Origin: Phycisphaerales bacterium UBA1845
Lineage (GTDB): Bacteria; Planctomycetota; Phycisphaerae; UBA1845
Length of the DNA: 64,000 nucleotides
Reading direction: 5' to 3'
Assembly (NCBI GenBank): GCA_002338715.1
Contig: DDIR01000102.1
Span: 27,208 to 91,207 of the forward strand
A program made the position numbers and the translations under genes. Below the pieces are notes generated by a model that was not told the origin of the DNA, did not search any database, and saw only the letters and a list, made by a program, of their open reading frames with translations. Of the stretch, positions 25,294 through 34,458 are shown piece by piece (within the stretch, counting starts at the first letter, position 1; each line of letters opens with the position of its first letter).

Positions 25294-26220
25294 CTATCTC
25301 GCGCGCTTGACAGGAATCTGCACGTACAATTCGAAATGTTCGATGCCATGCGCAAATGGGCGGCCGATCCACGCCTCGAAGAATGGGTGGTCGTCGGGCA
25401 CGTAGCGGCTGTTGGGCAGCCAGCATTTGAAGAGCCAGTCCATCGCCCGCATTTCATTCTGGATCGGTCCGCGTATTTCGATCTGGGCGACGGTCATCGG
25501 CGGAAATTCAATCACGCCGATTTCGCCTTCCGGTTCGACGTTCTCAACTTCGAGCCCGACATCATAGCGACAGTCCTTGAACTCGACGATCACCGGATCG
25601 TCCCACATGTATCCGAGCCACTGTCCATCGGCGAGTCCGCGCTGCTCGGCCCACGCGACGAAGCGCTCTGCCGCACCGGTGACGATACCGATTCTAAACG
25701 GATCAAGCACGCGGAGGTACGCAACGCGACGGGCGGGAAGTTGGCGCAAAGTCAAATCGAAGTTGTCGGCTTTGACGTCGTCAGGCAGGGCGAACAGATG
25801 GTGGTTGGAATCGTGTTCACACAGGGCCGCATCCAACTCGTCGCGGCGATCCTGTCGAAATTGGTCGAGTTTGAATTCGCTCGGTGGCACGCCGTACTTT
25901 TCTTTGAATCGTCGCGAGAAATCTGAGAGCGATGTGAATCCACAGGCCAGTGAAATTTCCGTTAGCGACCTCGGGCCTTGGTGGGCGAGCATCCAAAGCG
26001 CCCGTTCCAACCTCAGTCGTCGCACGAATTGGTTCAACGTCTCGCCCATCAGTGCGCGGAAGATGCGATGGAAATGAAACGGCGAGAAGCACGCGACCTC
26101 GGCGACGGCGTCAAGGTTAAGCGGCTGATCGAGGTTGCGCACGATGTGATCGATGGCGCGGTTGACGCTCTTGAGGTAATGCGGTGATGCGTCGGAAGGT
26201 TTTTCAGAATCGATTCGCAA
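25294..26220 (-). CDS. AraC-family regulator with a GyrI-like ligand-binding domain
   Basis: A 308-residue protein. The N-terminal two-helix-turn-helix DNA-binding domain (about 15-115) has LDAVAEVACFSPFHFHRIFRA and TEISLACGFTSLSDFSRRFK. The C-terminal half (about 150-305; LPARRVAYLRVLDPFRIG onward) matches the GyrI/SOUL-like effector-binding fold that binds small lipophilic drugs or signals in Rob/BmrR-type regulators. The regulator probably acts on nearby or detoxification genes. It is followed by a small membrane protein gene and preceded by a divergent glyoxalase-like gene. Confidence 0.9.
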   Translation of the reverse strand: MRIDSEKPSDASPHYLKSVNRAIDHIVRNLDQPLNLDAVAEVACFSPFHFHRIFRALMGETLNQFVRRLRLERALWMLAHQGPRSLTEISLACGFTSLSDFSRRFKEKYGVPPSEFKLDQFRQDRRDELDAALCEHDSNHHLFALPDDVKADNFDLTLRQLPARRVAYLRVLDPFRIGIVTGAAERFVAWAEQRGLADGQWLGYMWDDPVIVEFKDCRYDVGLEVENVEPEGEIGVIEFPPMTVAQIEIRGPIQNEMRAMDWLFKCWLPNSRYVPDDHPFFEAWIGRPFAHGIEHFELYVQIPVKRAR

Positions 26221-26398
26221 GATTTGTCAAACCGGGAACGGGGAGAGGAATTATGATCTGGCGTCGTTTGGAGGTGTATCGATCATAAATAATGTTCTGT
26301 AGATTTTGTCGGCTGCGGCGATCTTGTTGCTCGCATCGTGTAATCATAGTGCCCGCACTGACTCGTCGCAATTTCAGGTATCGCAAGGGGATAACGAC

Positions 26399-26770
26399 AT
26401 GGACTTGGGTGCGTTCTCAGTCAGTTTGACGGTCAAAGACATCGAGGCATCGCGGGTCTTCTATGAGAAGTTGGGTTTCAAGAAGATTCACGGCGATCAG
26501 TCGCAGAATTGGCTCATCCTGCAAAACGGCGCCAGCACGATCGGGTTGTTTCAAGGGATGTTTGAGCGCAACTGTCTGACGTTTAACCCCGGCTGGGCGA
26601 ATGATGGAAATCATCCTGATGAGTTCACCGATGTTCGCGAGATTCAAAAGCGCTTAAAAGCCTCAGGGATAGCGCTCACCCAAGAAGCCGATGAATCGAC
26701 GGAAGGGCCGGCGAGTTGCACGATGCTTGACCCGGATGGAAATCCGATCCTGATCGACCAGCATCGCTAG
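26399..26770 (+). CDS. VOC-family (glyoxalase/bleomycin-resistance fold) protein
   Basis: A 123-residue single-domain protein with the VOC repeat pattern: [22 protein letters not shown] at the start and a closing [13 protein letters not shown]. Members bind a metal and act on or sequester small molecules; the ligand is unknown. ATG 26399 has AAGGGGA seven bases upstream. The open frame runs further upstream to a TTG at 26306 and would add a lipobox-like LLASC, but that version lacks basic residues before the hydrophobic run and a ribosome binding site. Divergent from the AraC-family gene. Confidence 0.87.
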   Translation: MDLGAFSVSLTVKDIEASRVFYEKLGFKKIHGDQSQNWLILQNGASTIGLFQGMFERNCLTFNPGWANDGNHPDEFTDVREIQKRLKASGIALTQEADESTEGPASCTMLDPDGNPILIDQHR

Positions 26771-26790
26771 CGGTTCGCATTGGGCGTCAT

Positions 26791-26914
26791 GGGTGCCCCA
26801 GGCTTTTAGCCTGGGGGACTGATGGTTGAACGATGTCCCTTTGTTGCGCGATCAACTTCATTGCTTCGGTCTTGATGGTTTGTCAGTCCCCCACCCTGGA
26901 AGGGCGGGGCACCC
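26791..26914. repeat. MITE-like element with 32-base inverted ends, each forming a hairpin
   Basis: The left end (26791-26822) starts GGGTGCCCC and ends TGGGGGACTGA; the right end (26883-26914) is its inverted partner with 25 of 32 positions matching. Each end folds internally: the left as CCCCAGGC/GCCTGGGG, the right as CC-x-CCCT/AGGG-x-GG. Several of the differences between the ends change both sides of the hairpin together. About 60 bases of unique sequence lie between. No transposase is encoded. Confidence 0.7.
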
Positions 26915-26957
26915 GCGCGTGCTTGTTTGAAATATGCCGGGCGCTTAGCATGTGTTC

Positions 26958-27908
26958 ATGCAATACGTACGACTTGGCGAACGCGGACCGATGGTTTCAC
27001 GCATGGGGTTCGGTGCGTGGGCGATCGGTGGGATGAACTGGGGGCCGACCGATGACGACGTCTCGTTGGCCGCGCTCAATGCGGCACTCGACGCTGGCGT
27101 GACCTTCATCGATACCGCCGATGTCTACGGTTTCGGGCATTCCGAAAAACTGATCGAGCAGGTCGTGCGCGAACGCAAGCCCAAAGACCTCGTCATCGCC
27201 ACAAAAGCCGGCAACGATTTTTATAACGCCGGCGACAGCGATGACGCCGGTTATGGCCCCATTCGCCAGACCTATGACAAGGATTACATCGTCTTTGCGG
27301 CAGAGCAGAGCCTCAAACGACTCAACGTCGAAGCGCTCGACATTCTGCAACTGCACAGCGGTGACATCGAGCAGCTTGAGCGCGACGATCCGTGGGAAGC
27401 GCTCGAGTTATTGAAGAAACAGGGCAAGATCAAACATGCCGGCTGGAGCATCCAGTCGTTTCAGGAAACAACGCAGGCCCACATCCTCGACGCCCATCAC
27501 GAGTTGATCGACATCATTCAGGTGCGTTACAACCTGCTCGAACGCGAAGCCGAGAAGGTTCTCTTTCCAAAGGCGCTGGAGTATGGCACCGGGGTGATTG
27601 TGCGGATTCCGATCCTGTTCGGGTTGCTCACGGGCAAATTCACCCGTGACTCCAAATTCGGCGAGGACGATCACCGCAACATGAACCTCTCAGCCGAAAA
27701 GCTCGAAGCATATCTGGGCCAACTGGAATCGCTGCAACCGCTCTATGATCAATTCCCCGATCAGACCATGACACAGGTCAGCCTGCGGTTCTGCATCACG
27801 CACCCGGCGTGCCATGTTGCGATCCCCGGCGCCAAGACGCCCAAGCAAGCGGCTGAAAATGCAGCAGCGGGTGGTTTTGGTCCTTTGCCCGCCGATGCCC
27901 TCGCGTAG
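26958..27908 (+). CDS. Aldo/keto reductase
   Basis: A 316-residue (beta/alpha)8-barrel NAD(P)H oxidoreductase. The catalytic tetrad is visible: Asp and Tyr in FIDTADVYGFGHSE, Lys in IATKAG and His in ILQLHSGD. The NADP-binding end has CHVAIPGAKTPKQAAENAAA. Members reduce aldehydes and ketones; the substrate is unknown. An in-frame start two codons earlier is possible. The gene lies just after the structured repeat at 26791-26914. Confidence 0.95.
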   Translation: MQYVRLGERGPMVSRMGFGAWAIGGMNWGPTDDDVSLAALNAALDAGVTFIDTADVYGFGHSEKLIEQVVRERKPKDLVIATKAGNDFYNAGDSDDAGYGPIRQTYDKDYIVFAAEQSLKRLNVEALDILQLHSGDIEQLERDDPWEALELLKKQGKIKHAGWSIQSFQETTQAHILDAHHELIDIIQVRYNLLEREAEKVLFPKALEYGTGVIVRIPILFGLLTGKFTRDSKFGEDDHRNMNLSAEKLEAYLGQLESLQPLYDQFPDQTMTQVSLRFCITHPACHVAIPGAKTPKQAAENAAAGGFGPLPADALA

Positions 27909-27965
27909 CGTCATGAACTCGTCCGAGGCGGTCGGAAAAATAAATTGAGAAATCTGAAATCCCGG

Positions 27966-27992
27966 TGTCCATTCAGTCGCTGGCCATTCGTC
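27966..27992 (+). promoter_or_regulatory. Candidate ECF42-type promoter of the DGPF/ECF operon
   Basis: TGTCCA (27966-27971), 17 bases, then CGTC (27989-27992), 65 bases before the YCII gene. ECF42 factors studied in Streptomyces recognise a TGTCGA-like -35 and a CGTC/CGAC-like -10 in front of DGPF genes. The match is one base off in the -35. Prediction only. Confidence 0.4.
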
Positions 27993-28057
27993 TATAGGAT
28001 GAACGGGGCCGAAGTGGCCACAACCAAACTTGATTATTCAGGACAGGAGACTTTCTC

Positions 28058-28405
28058 ATGGCAAAGTATCTTTTTATCTACCGCGGAGATGTAGCCGACT
28101 CGAACGTGCAACATTCGCCCGAGGAGATGCAGGCCTTGATGGCCAAGTGGGGCGCGTGGTTTGAAAAAGTCGGAGCCGGGATGGTTAGTGGAGGCGATGC
28201 GCTTCTTCCGACGGGTAAGTTGGTTCGCGGAAACACCGTGACCGATGGTCCATTTATTGAAGCGAAGGAACTGGTCGGCGGATATTCGATCGTCCAGGGT
28301 GACAGTTACGATGCCGCCGTCGAATATGCCAAGACCTGTCCGATCATCGAAGAAGGCGGAAGCGTCGAAGTGCGCGAGTTGGCCGGCTTCGATCAGGAAG
28401 GCTGA
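28058..28405 (+). CDS. YCII-related DGPF-domain protein
   Basis: A 115-residue ferredoxin-fold-like protein with the family motif TDGPFIEAKELVGGY (about 67-81) and an N-terminal KYLFIYRG strand. DGPF/YCII proteins are small, soluble and of unclear enzymatic function; they are the standard neighbours and targets of ECF42 sigma factors. AGGAGA eight bases upstream supports the start. The sigma factor gene begins 25 bases after the stop. Confidence 0.94.
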   Translation: MAKYLFIYRGDVADSNVQHSPEEMQALMAKWGAWFEKVGAGMVSGGDALLPTGKLVRGNTVTDGPFIEAKELVGGYSIVQGDSYDAAVEYAKTCPIIEEGGSVEVRELAGFDQEG

Positions 28406-28430
28406 TTCGCCTGACGTCGGAGTTCAATTC

Positions 28431-29738
28431 TTGAGCTTTGAAGATTCCAACGCATACATGGTCGATCGCGATTCTGGTTCGTCCAAACTGTCGGGTGAAT
28501 CAGAATCGCGTCGACTGGTTGATCATTACTTCCGGCACGAGTACGCGCGGTTGGTGGCGTCGCTCACGCGAAAGTTTGGCATGCAGCATTGGGATGTTGT
28601 GGAGGATGTGGTCCAGTCATCGTTGCAGCGTGCTTTGAACTCCTGGTCGCTTCGGGGAATTCCCAAGAACCCGACAGCATGGCTCTATCGGGTCGCGTCC
28701 AATCTCGCTTTCGATGTGCTGCGACGGGATCGCCGTTGGAACGAACTGGACCCATCGATTGATGTACAAGCTGATTCGGATTTGGACTTTGATGCGTTTG
28801 ACGAATCGAATTTGCAGGACGACTTGCTTCGGATGATCTTCGTCTGCTGCGACCCCAGCGTTCCGCCGCAGTCCCACATTGCCCTGGCGCTCAAGACGCT
28901 TTGCGGTTTTGGAAATCTTGAAATCGCCCGGGCGCTTTTGACGACGGAGGCCAGCGTTGCGAAACGCATCACGCGGGCCAAGAAATCGCTGCGATCATCA
29001 CCGGTCGAGATCAGCGAGTTGGGGCCAGACGTCATTCGCGATCGCCTTCCCGATGCCCAGACGGTGATCTACCTGCTGTTTAACGAGGGATACAGTTCGT
29101 CGATTGCGGACAAGTTGATCCGCGAAGAGCTATGCGAGGAAGCCGTTCGGTTGGCACTGGTGTTGGCCGAGCATCCGCATACGTGCGGGCCCAGATCTGC
29201 TGCCTTGCTGGCGTTGCTCTTATTTCACGCGGCGCGGCTTGAGGCGCGCATCGATGTCAGTGGGGCGATGTTGTTGTTGAAGGAGCAGGATCGAACCCGC
29301 TGGGATCAGCGATTGTTGGCGGCTGCCTTCCAATGGTTTCAAGCCGCGAACACGGGCGATGAAGTGACGCGCTACCATGCGGAGGCGTGGGTGGCGGCTG
29401 AGCATTGTCGGGCGCGTTCGTTGGATGACACCAACTGGGATCGAATCGTGACGGCGTACGATTTGCTGGAACGCCTTGCGCCGTCGCCGGTCCATGCGTT
29501 GAGTCGGGCAATCGCCATCGGGTATCGCGATGGGCCGCAAGCGGGCATGGATGCGTTTTCGTCGATTGAGTCGGATTCGCTGGCCAAGGATTATTATCTT
29601 TGGCATGCCACGCACGCGGAACTTGCGCGACAAACCGGAGACATTAAGACGGCCAGGACCGCGCTGGATCGAGCATGGGAGTTGGCACCGACGCATGCGG
29701 AAAAGGAACTCATCTCGCGGAAACTTGATGCGCTGTGA
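28431..29738 (+). CDS. ECF42-type RNA polymerase sigma factor with C-terminal TPR-like domain
   Basis: A 435-residue protein, about twice the size of a simple ECF factor. Region 2 (WDVVEDVVQSSLQRALNSW, AWLYRVASNLAFDVLRRDRRW) and region 4 (ALALKTLCGFGNLEIARALLTTEASVAKRITRAKKSL) fill the first 190 residues. The rest is helical with SuperFamily-typical motifs (YLLFNEGYSSS, AEWVAAEHCRARSLDDTNWDRIVTAYDLLERL-like helices). The TTG at 28431 has CGGAG eight bases upstream and is preferred; ATG 28458 is the alternative, and the frame running back to 28245 overlaps the YCII gene. ECF42 factors have no anti-sigma factor; the C-terminal domain is thought to control activity. Confidence 0.9.
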   Translation: MSFEDSNAYMVDRDSGSSKLSGESESRRLVDHYFRHEYARLVASLTRKFGMQHWDVVEDVVQSSLQRALNSWSLRGIPKNPTAWLYRVASNLAFDVLRRDRRWNELDPSIDVQADSDLDFDAFDESNLQDDLLRMIFVCCDPSVPPQSHIALALKTLCGFGNLEIARALLTTEASVAKRITRAKKSLRSSPVEISELGPDVIRDRLPDAQTVIYLLFNEGYSSSIADKLIREELCEEAVRLALVLAEHPHTCGPRSAALLALLLFHAARLEARIDVSGAMLLLKEQDRTRWDQRLLAAAFQWFQAANTGDEVTRYHAEAWVAAEHCRARSLDDTNWDRIVTAYDLLERLAPSPVHALSRAIAIGYRDGPQAGMDAFSSIESDSLAKDYYLWHATHAELARQTGDIKTARTALDRAWELAPTHAEKELISRKLDAL

Positions 29739-29765
29739 TCATGTCTCGCCACGTGAGTGTTCACG

Positions 29766-32700
29766 CTATGCTTTGGGATCTGACGTGAATCCGAAATCAT
29801 CCAGAATCGTGTAGAGGCTGGGGATCACCAAGAGCACAAGCACTGTGGATGCCAGCATTCCGAAGACGATGCTGATCGCGAGGGGGATAAGTACCTGTGC
29901 CTGCAGGCTGCGTTCGAAGAGCAGCGGGGTCAGACCGGCCATCGTGGTTAGCGAGGTGATCGTGATCGCACGAAAGCGTTCACGACTGGCACGGCGGGCG
30001 GCTTCATGAACCGGGGTGCCGTCAGCCGCACGCATTTTTAGAAACAAGACGAGCAGGATGGAATCGTTCACCACGACGCCGGCCAGCGATACAAACCCCA
30101 ACAAACTCGGCATGCTGATGTCTTTGCCGAGAATCAGATGCCCCCAAACGACGCCAACCAGCGCCAACGGAATCGCGACCATGACGACGAGTGGTTCGAT
30201 GTAGCTGCGGAATTGGAAACTGAGCAGGATGAAAACGCCGATCAAACCGATGAGCATGCCGCGCCGCATCGAACCTTGCGTGACGCGGGCTTCTTTGGTT
30301 TCGCCTTCGATTGAATACGTGACGCCGTGATGGGTTTCGTGGAGCTTTGAAGCGAACTCTGTTTCGAAAAGCTTCATGATCTGAGCCGTATTGGTCTGCT
30401 TGCTGTCGAGGTCGCCGCGCAGCGTCACCGTGCGCTGTCCGTTGACCCGGGCGATGCGCGACCAGCCGACCGCCTCTTCGATTGTCGCGATGGCATCGAG
30501 CGGAATCTGTTTGCCATCGGGCAGCGTGCAATGGAAGTAGTCGAGGTCGGCGGGGTTGTTGCGCGCATCTCCTGCCAGCCGCACTTCGATCTCGTACGAC
30601 TCGGGACCGACTTGAAACTCGTCAGCTGTGACGCCCGCGAATGCCGCCCGCAATTGTCGGGCAACGTCGCGGCCGAAAAGCCCCAAACCCGTCGCACCCG
30701 CCCGCATGCGAATGCGCATTTCCGACTTGCCTTCATGCAGATCGACGGCGAGGTTGCTTACTCCGCGAAAGGATGCGAACCAGTCCCGCGCTTCGATCGC
30801 CGCATTGCGAAGGTCGGTCAGGTCGTCACCAGAAAACCGAATCTCAATGTTGCGACCGGCTGGCCCCAACGATGGTTCGGTCAGGACGAGCTGCTGCACA
30901 TCGGGCAATTCGCCGATGGATTTTCGCCATTCTTCGAGGATGTCGTCAACGCGGGCGTCGCGTTTCTCAGCCGTCAGAAGATCGGCGAAGATGGTGGCGA
31001 CGTGCGGGCCGGTCTCGAATGCATCTTCGTTGAGATTGAACCGCGAGTAGACGGTCGTGACCAGGTCCTGTTCATCCGGCTGGCGCGGTTTGAATTTTCT
31101 GTTGACCTCAGCCAACCCGTCTTTGATCTGATTGACGACGGCTTCGGTTTTTTCGAACGGCGTTCCCGCTGGCATCAGCAATCGGGCAACAACCAAGTCG
31201 CCATCCAATTCCGGAAACGCCTGAAAGCGCACGACTCCGCCCGCAAACAACCCAGCCGACAACAAGAACACAAAGAACACGCAGCCGACCCAGAGGTATC
31301 GCCAATGGATCAGCACGTCGATGGTGCGGCCAAAGACGCGCTCGCGCACCCATTCAATCGCATTGTCAAACCACTTGCGGAAGCGGTTGGCCGGTTTGTC
31401 GGGCGAGGCGTGAAGCGAATGTGCCAAGTGGGCTGGCAATATGAAAAACGCTTCGATCAAACTGACGACCAATACGAGTATCAGGATGATCGGGACAACC
31501 TTGAGCACCTTGCCGATGTTGCCTTCCAAAGCGGCTAGTGGGCCGAGCACGCTGACGGTTGTCACAAACGAACTGAACACGCCGTTGGCGACCTCGCTGA
31601 CGCCATCGATCGCCGCGTTGAGCGGTGATTTGCCACGGGCGCGGTGCGACGCGATGTTTTCAGCGATCACAATACCGTCGTCCATCAACAATCCCAGCGC
31701 GAGCAACAACCCGACCATTGTCAGCATGTTGATGGTGAGGTCGAACTGCGGCACGAAAAAGAACGCCCCCAGAAACGACACGGGCAAGCTCATCACCACC
31801 CAGAACGAAAGCTTGATGTTGAAGAACATCCACATCGCCAGGAAGACGAGGATCATTCCCTGCCAGCCGTTGGTGATAAGCATTTGAAGTCGATCAACCA
31901 CCAACCGCGAAAGGTCCTGCGTGACCTTGATGTCCAGTTGCGGAAACCGTTCGCGCTCATCCTGCAGGAAACTTTCGACGGACCGCGCGACTCGGATGAT
32001 GTCTTGATTCTTGGTCTTTTTGATCTGCAGCAAGCCCGCCCGCTGGTCGCCAAGATTGATGCGGTCTTCTTTGAATTCGAACAGATCGACGACGCGGCCC
32101 AGGTCGCGAAGCTTCAACTCAGCACCGTTGCGCCCGGCGACGATGATGAGTTCTTCCAACTCCCGCGGTGTGGTGCGCTGTTCGGTGAAGCGGACGAGGA
32201 TGTCGCGATCTTCGGTTTCGATCACGCCGGCTGGCAGGTCAACGCTTTGACGGGCGATCACGTCTGAAACATCGGCGACGCTCACGCCGTACTTCATCAA
32301 TGCTTCCGGAACGAGTTCGACACGAAATTGATGATCGGCGAATCCTTCGATTTCAACCAGCGATGTGACCGTCTGCATCTGCAATCGGCGTTTGAGATCT
32401 TCGCAGTAGGCTTTGAGGTCTGGCGCAGACATGGGCCCCGCGACCAAAACCGAAAGCACGGGGTCGGTCGTGTGCAACTGGGTGATGACGGCGTCTTCCA
32501 CGTCGTCGGGAAAGTCATCGATCGCGGCGACTTCGGTATCGATTTCGTCTTTGAATTCTGCGAAGTTAGCGCCGTCTTCCATCTCGACGGTGATGACAGC
32601 CACGCCTTCGCGCGCTTCGGAACGGATTTCTTTAACGAAGCGCACGCCATCGAGCACGTCTTCCACGCGCGTGCAAATGACCTGTTCGACCTCTTCAGCC

Positions 32701-32858
32701 GTCGCGCCGCGATAGGGGACGCGGATCTGCACTTCGCTGGCGGCGAAATCCGGAAATGTCTCTCGCCGCAAGCTGCGCAGGCTCAACACGCCCATGACCA
32801 AGAAGATCAGCATGAGCAGGTTGGCGGCTGTCGGATGCTTGGCAAAGTATCGGATCAT
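29766..32858 (-). CDS. RND-type efflux permease (first system)
   Basis: A 1,030-residue inner membrane transporter with the AcrB-like plan: one N-terminal helix (TAANLLMLIFLVMGVLSL), a large periplasmic loop, helices 2-6, a second loop, helices 7-12. The proton-relay aspartates are in helix 4 (LALGLLMDDGIVIAENI). The second half repeats the pattern (LGFVSLAGVVVNDSILLVLF). It pumps lipophilic or toxic compounds using the proton gradient. The gene overlaps the upstream adaptor gene by four bases (ATGA). No outer membrane factor is encoded nearby. Substrates cannot be predicted. Confidence 0.95.
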   Translation of the reverse strand: MIRYFAKHPTAANLLMLIFLVMGVLSLRSLRRETFPDFAASEVQIRVPYRGATAEEVEQVICTRVEDVLDGVRFVKEIRSEAREGVAVITVEMEDGANFAEFKDEIDTEVAAIDDFPDDVEDAVITQLHTTDPVLSVLVAGPMSAPDLKAYCEDLKRRLQMQTVTSLVEIEGFADHQFRVELVPEALMKYGVSVADVSDVIARQSVDLPAGVIETEDRDILVRFTEQRTTPRELEELIIVAGRNGAELKLRDLGRVVDLFEFKEDRINLGDQRAGLLQIKKTKNQDIIRVARSVESFLQDERERFPQLDIKVTQDLSRLVVDRLQMLITNGWQGMILVFLAMWMFFNIKLSFWVVMSLPVSFLGAFFFVPQFDLTINMLTMVGLLLALGLLMDDGIVIAENIASHRARGKSPLNAAIDGVSEVANGVFSSFVTTVSVLGPLAALEGNIGKVLKVVPIILILVLVVSLIEAFFILPAHLAHSLHASPDKPANRFRKWFDNAIEWVRERVFGRTIDVLIHWRYLWVGCVFFVFLLSAGLFAGGVVRFQAFPELDGDLVVARLLMPAGTPFEKTEAVVNQIKDGLAEVNRKFKPRQPDEQDLVTTVYSRFNLNEDAFETGPHVATIFADLLTAEKRDARVDDILEEWRKSIGELPDVQQLVLTEPSLGPAGRNIEIRFSGDDLTDLRNAAIEARDWFASFRGVSNLAVDLHEGKSEMRIRMRAGATGLGLFGRDVARQLRAAFAGVTADEFQVGPESYEIEVRLAGDARNNPADLDYFHCTLPDGKQIPLDAIATIEEAVGWSRIARVNGQRTVTLRGDLDSKQTNTAQIMKLFETEFASKLHETHHGVTYSIEGETKEARVTQGSMRRGMLIGLIGVFILLSFQFRSYIEPLVVMVAIPLALVGVVWGHLILGKDISMPSLLGFVSLAGVVVNDSILLVLFLKMRAADGTPVHEAARRASRERFRAITITSLTTMAGLTPLLFERSLQAQVLIPLAISIVFGMLASTVLVLLVIPSLYTILDDFGFTSDPKA

Positions 32859-34216
32859 GGCAGCGCGGTTTGCCCGTTTGCTTCAGCGAGAAGTTCGGTG
32901 AGTGCGGCTTCGTCCATCATCGGGTCGATCAACATGCCATCGATTGCGGGTGTTGGATCGGAGACGATGACCCGTTCGCTGGCTACTACACCGCCCGCCA
33001 CCACGACCATGTTGGCTTGTTCAAACGCAACTTGAAGTTCGCGGGCGACCAGTCGGTTCTGGTTGTTGACGATATACACCTTTCCGCCACGCACCGCCGA
33101 TCTGGGAATGATCACGCGGTCTGGGATGGGTTTGCCGCGCAGTTCGACTTCGCAGAACACGTCGCGAAACAGCGGGGGGCGCTTGCCGGGGATGGCCCGC
33201 TCGTAGGGTTTATCGACGACGACCACGAGCGCTACGGTGCGCGTGACCGGGTCGAGACGCTCGCGGATGCGGTCGAAGCGTGCGTCCCACTCTGCGACAA
33301 AATCGCCGCCGGTGACTCGTACGACGGCGTCGATGTGGACCAGTCGGCGAATCATCTCCATGTCGGGGACGGCCCCGAGCGCTTCGTCGGTGTCCGAGCG
33401 GATCAGGTTCCGCGCTTGGCTGATGGGGGTCTGCACTTCGATTTCGGTGGCTGCGATTCCGTCGGCGGTGAACAGGGCTTCGCCGCGCTGCACGTATTGT
33501 CCAACTTCGATGCTGACATCGCCGATTCGGCAGCCGAATGGAGCGATGATCTTCGTCCGGTTGAGATCGATGCGGGCTTGTTCGAGCTTGGCTCGGCGGA
33601 CGTTGAGCGTGGATTCGAGTGAAGCCAGTTTGGACGGATACAGATTCAGGCTGTTTTCGAGTGACTGGACCTTTTGTTGCTGCGCGAGAAAGGTGCGCTC
33701 TTCACCACGCAACTCCGTGCCCGCGACTGCGTCATTGCCGGCAAGGTTGCGCATGCGTTCCAAATCACTCTGAGCCAACTCAAGCGACGCCTTCTCGATT
33801 TCCAGTGATCGCCCATCGTTGACTTTGCGTGCGGTCAGTTCGGCCAGGCTTGCTTCGAGCTCCGCGATTTCGGCTTCCAACTGCGTGACGACGAGTTGGT
33901 ACTCTTGCGGGTCGATGGTCAAGACGGGGTCATCTTTGACCAGAAACGAGCCGGACTTGAGATTTGGATTGACTTCGACGATCTGCCCACCGACTTCTGC
34001 GACCACACGCCACACCTTGGTCGGTTGCGACGTGCCATAGCCAATAGCCCGGGGCGTCACCGAAACGACCGGCGCTTCGATCACGCGGAGCTTGCGGGCG
34101 ACCTCGGCCACCGGTTTGCGAACAGGCTCGCGTGAGCCGCGAACGAGCCAGACGAACAGGGCGATGGCGACAAGGACGGGCGGGATAATGAGGAATCGTT
34201 TGGTTCGTTCAGTCAT
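32855..34216 (-). CDS. HlyD-family RND periplasmic adaptor (first system)
   Basis: A 453-residue membrane fusion protein starting MTERTKRFLIIPPVLVAIALFVWLV (N-terminal anchor). Barrel-sandwich halves flank a long coiled-coil hairpin (about 95-185, e.g. LEAEIAELEASLAELTARK), followed by beta-barrel and membrane-proximal strands. It links the permease to an outer membrane channel. The frame extends 37 codons upstream, but the anchor helix position and composition favour 34216. The stop overlaps the permease start. Confidence 0.92.
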   Translation of the reverse strand: MTERTKRFLIIPPVLVAIALFVWLVRGSREPVRKPVAEVARKLRVIEAPVVSVTPRAIGYGTSQPTKVWRVVAEVGGQIVEVNPNLKSGSFLVKDDPVLTIDPQEYQLVVTQLEAEIAELEASLAELTARKVNDGRSLEIEKASLELAQSDLERMRNLAGNDAVAGTELRGEERTFLAQQQKVQSLENSLNLYPSKLASLESTLNVRRAKLEQARIDLNRTKIIAPFGCRIGDVSIEVGQYVQRGEALFTADGIAATEIEVQTPISQARNLIRSDTDEALGAVPDMEMIRRLVHIDAVVRVTGGDFVAEWDARFDRIRERLDPVTRTVALVVVVDKPYERAIPGKRPPLFRDVFCEVELRGKPIPDRVIIPRSAVRGGKVYIVNNQNRLVARELQVAFEQANMVVVAGGVVASERVIVSDPTPAIDGMLIDPMMDEAALTELLAEANGQTALP

Positions 34217-34458
34217 CGTTTGAAGTTCGCTGTCGATCGAAACAAGTGAATCGATATTGCGGTAGGGTACCGCGCGGGACACGGTGAATATACCGCTGAA
34301 TTCTCTGAAGGGATACAGGATTTGCAATCAGGAAATTCCGGGGCGACTGCGTTCGCGTGTTCGATCTGGGACCGGTATCCTATGGGGATAGGATGACTGT
34401 AAACGGATTGGGCGGTCGACTCTGCCCATCGGATGAGTGATTCAAAGGCGAATCGAAA

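Noticed and set aside
26306..26398. Possible lipoprotein signal in front of the VOC protein (TTG start, LLASC)
   Set aside because: No ribosome binding site, no basic N-terminus, and ATG 26399 has AAGGGGA at proper distance.
30531..31538. 335-codon plus-strand open frame inside the first RND permease
   Set aside because: Antisense shadow of a well-conserved transporter; no start signal or domain.
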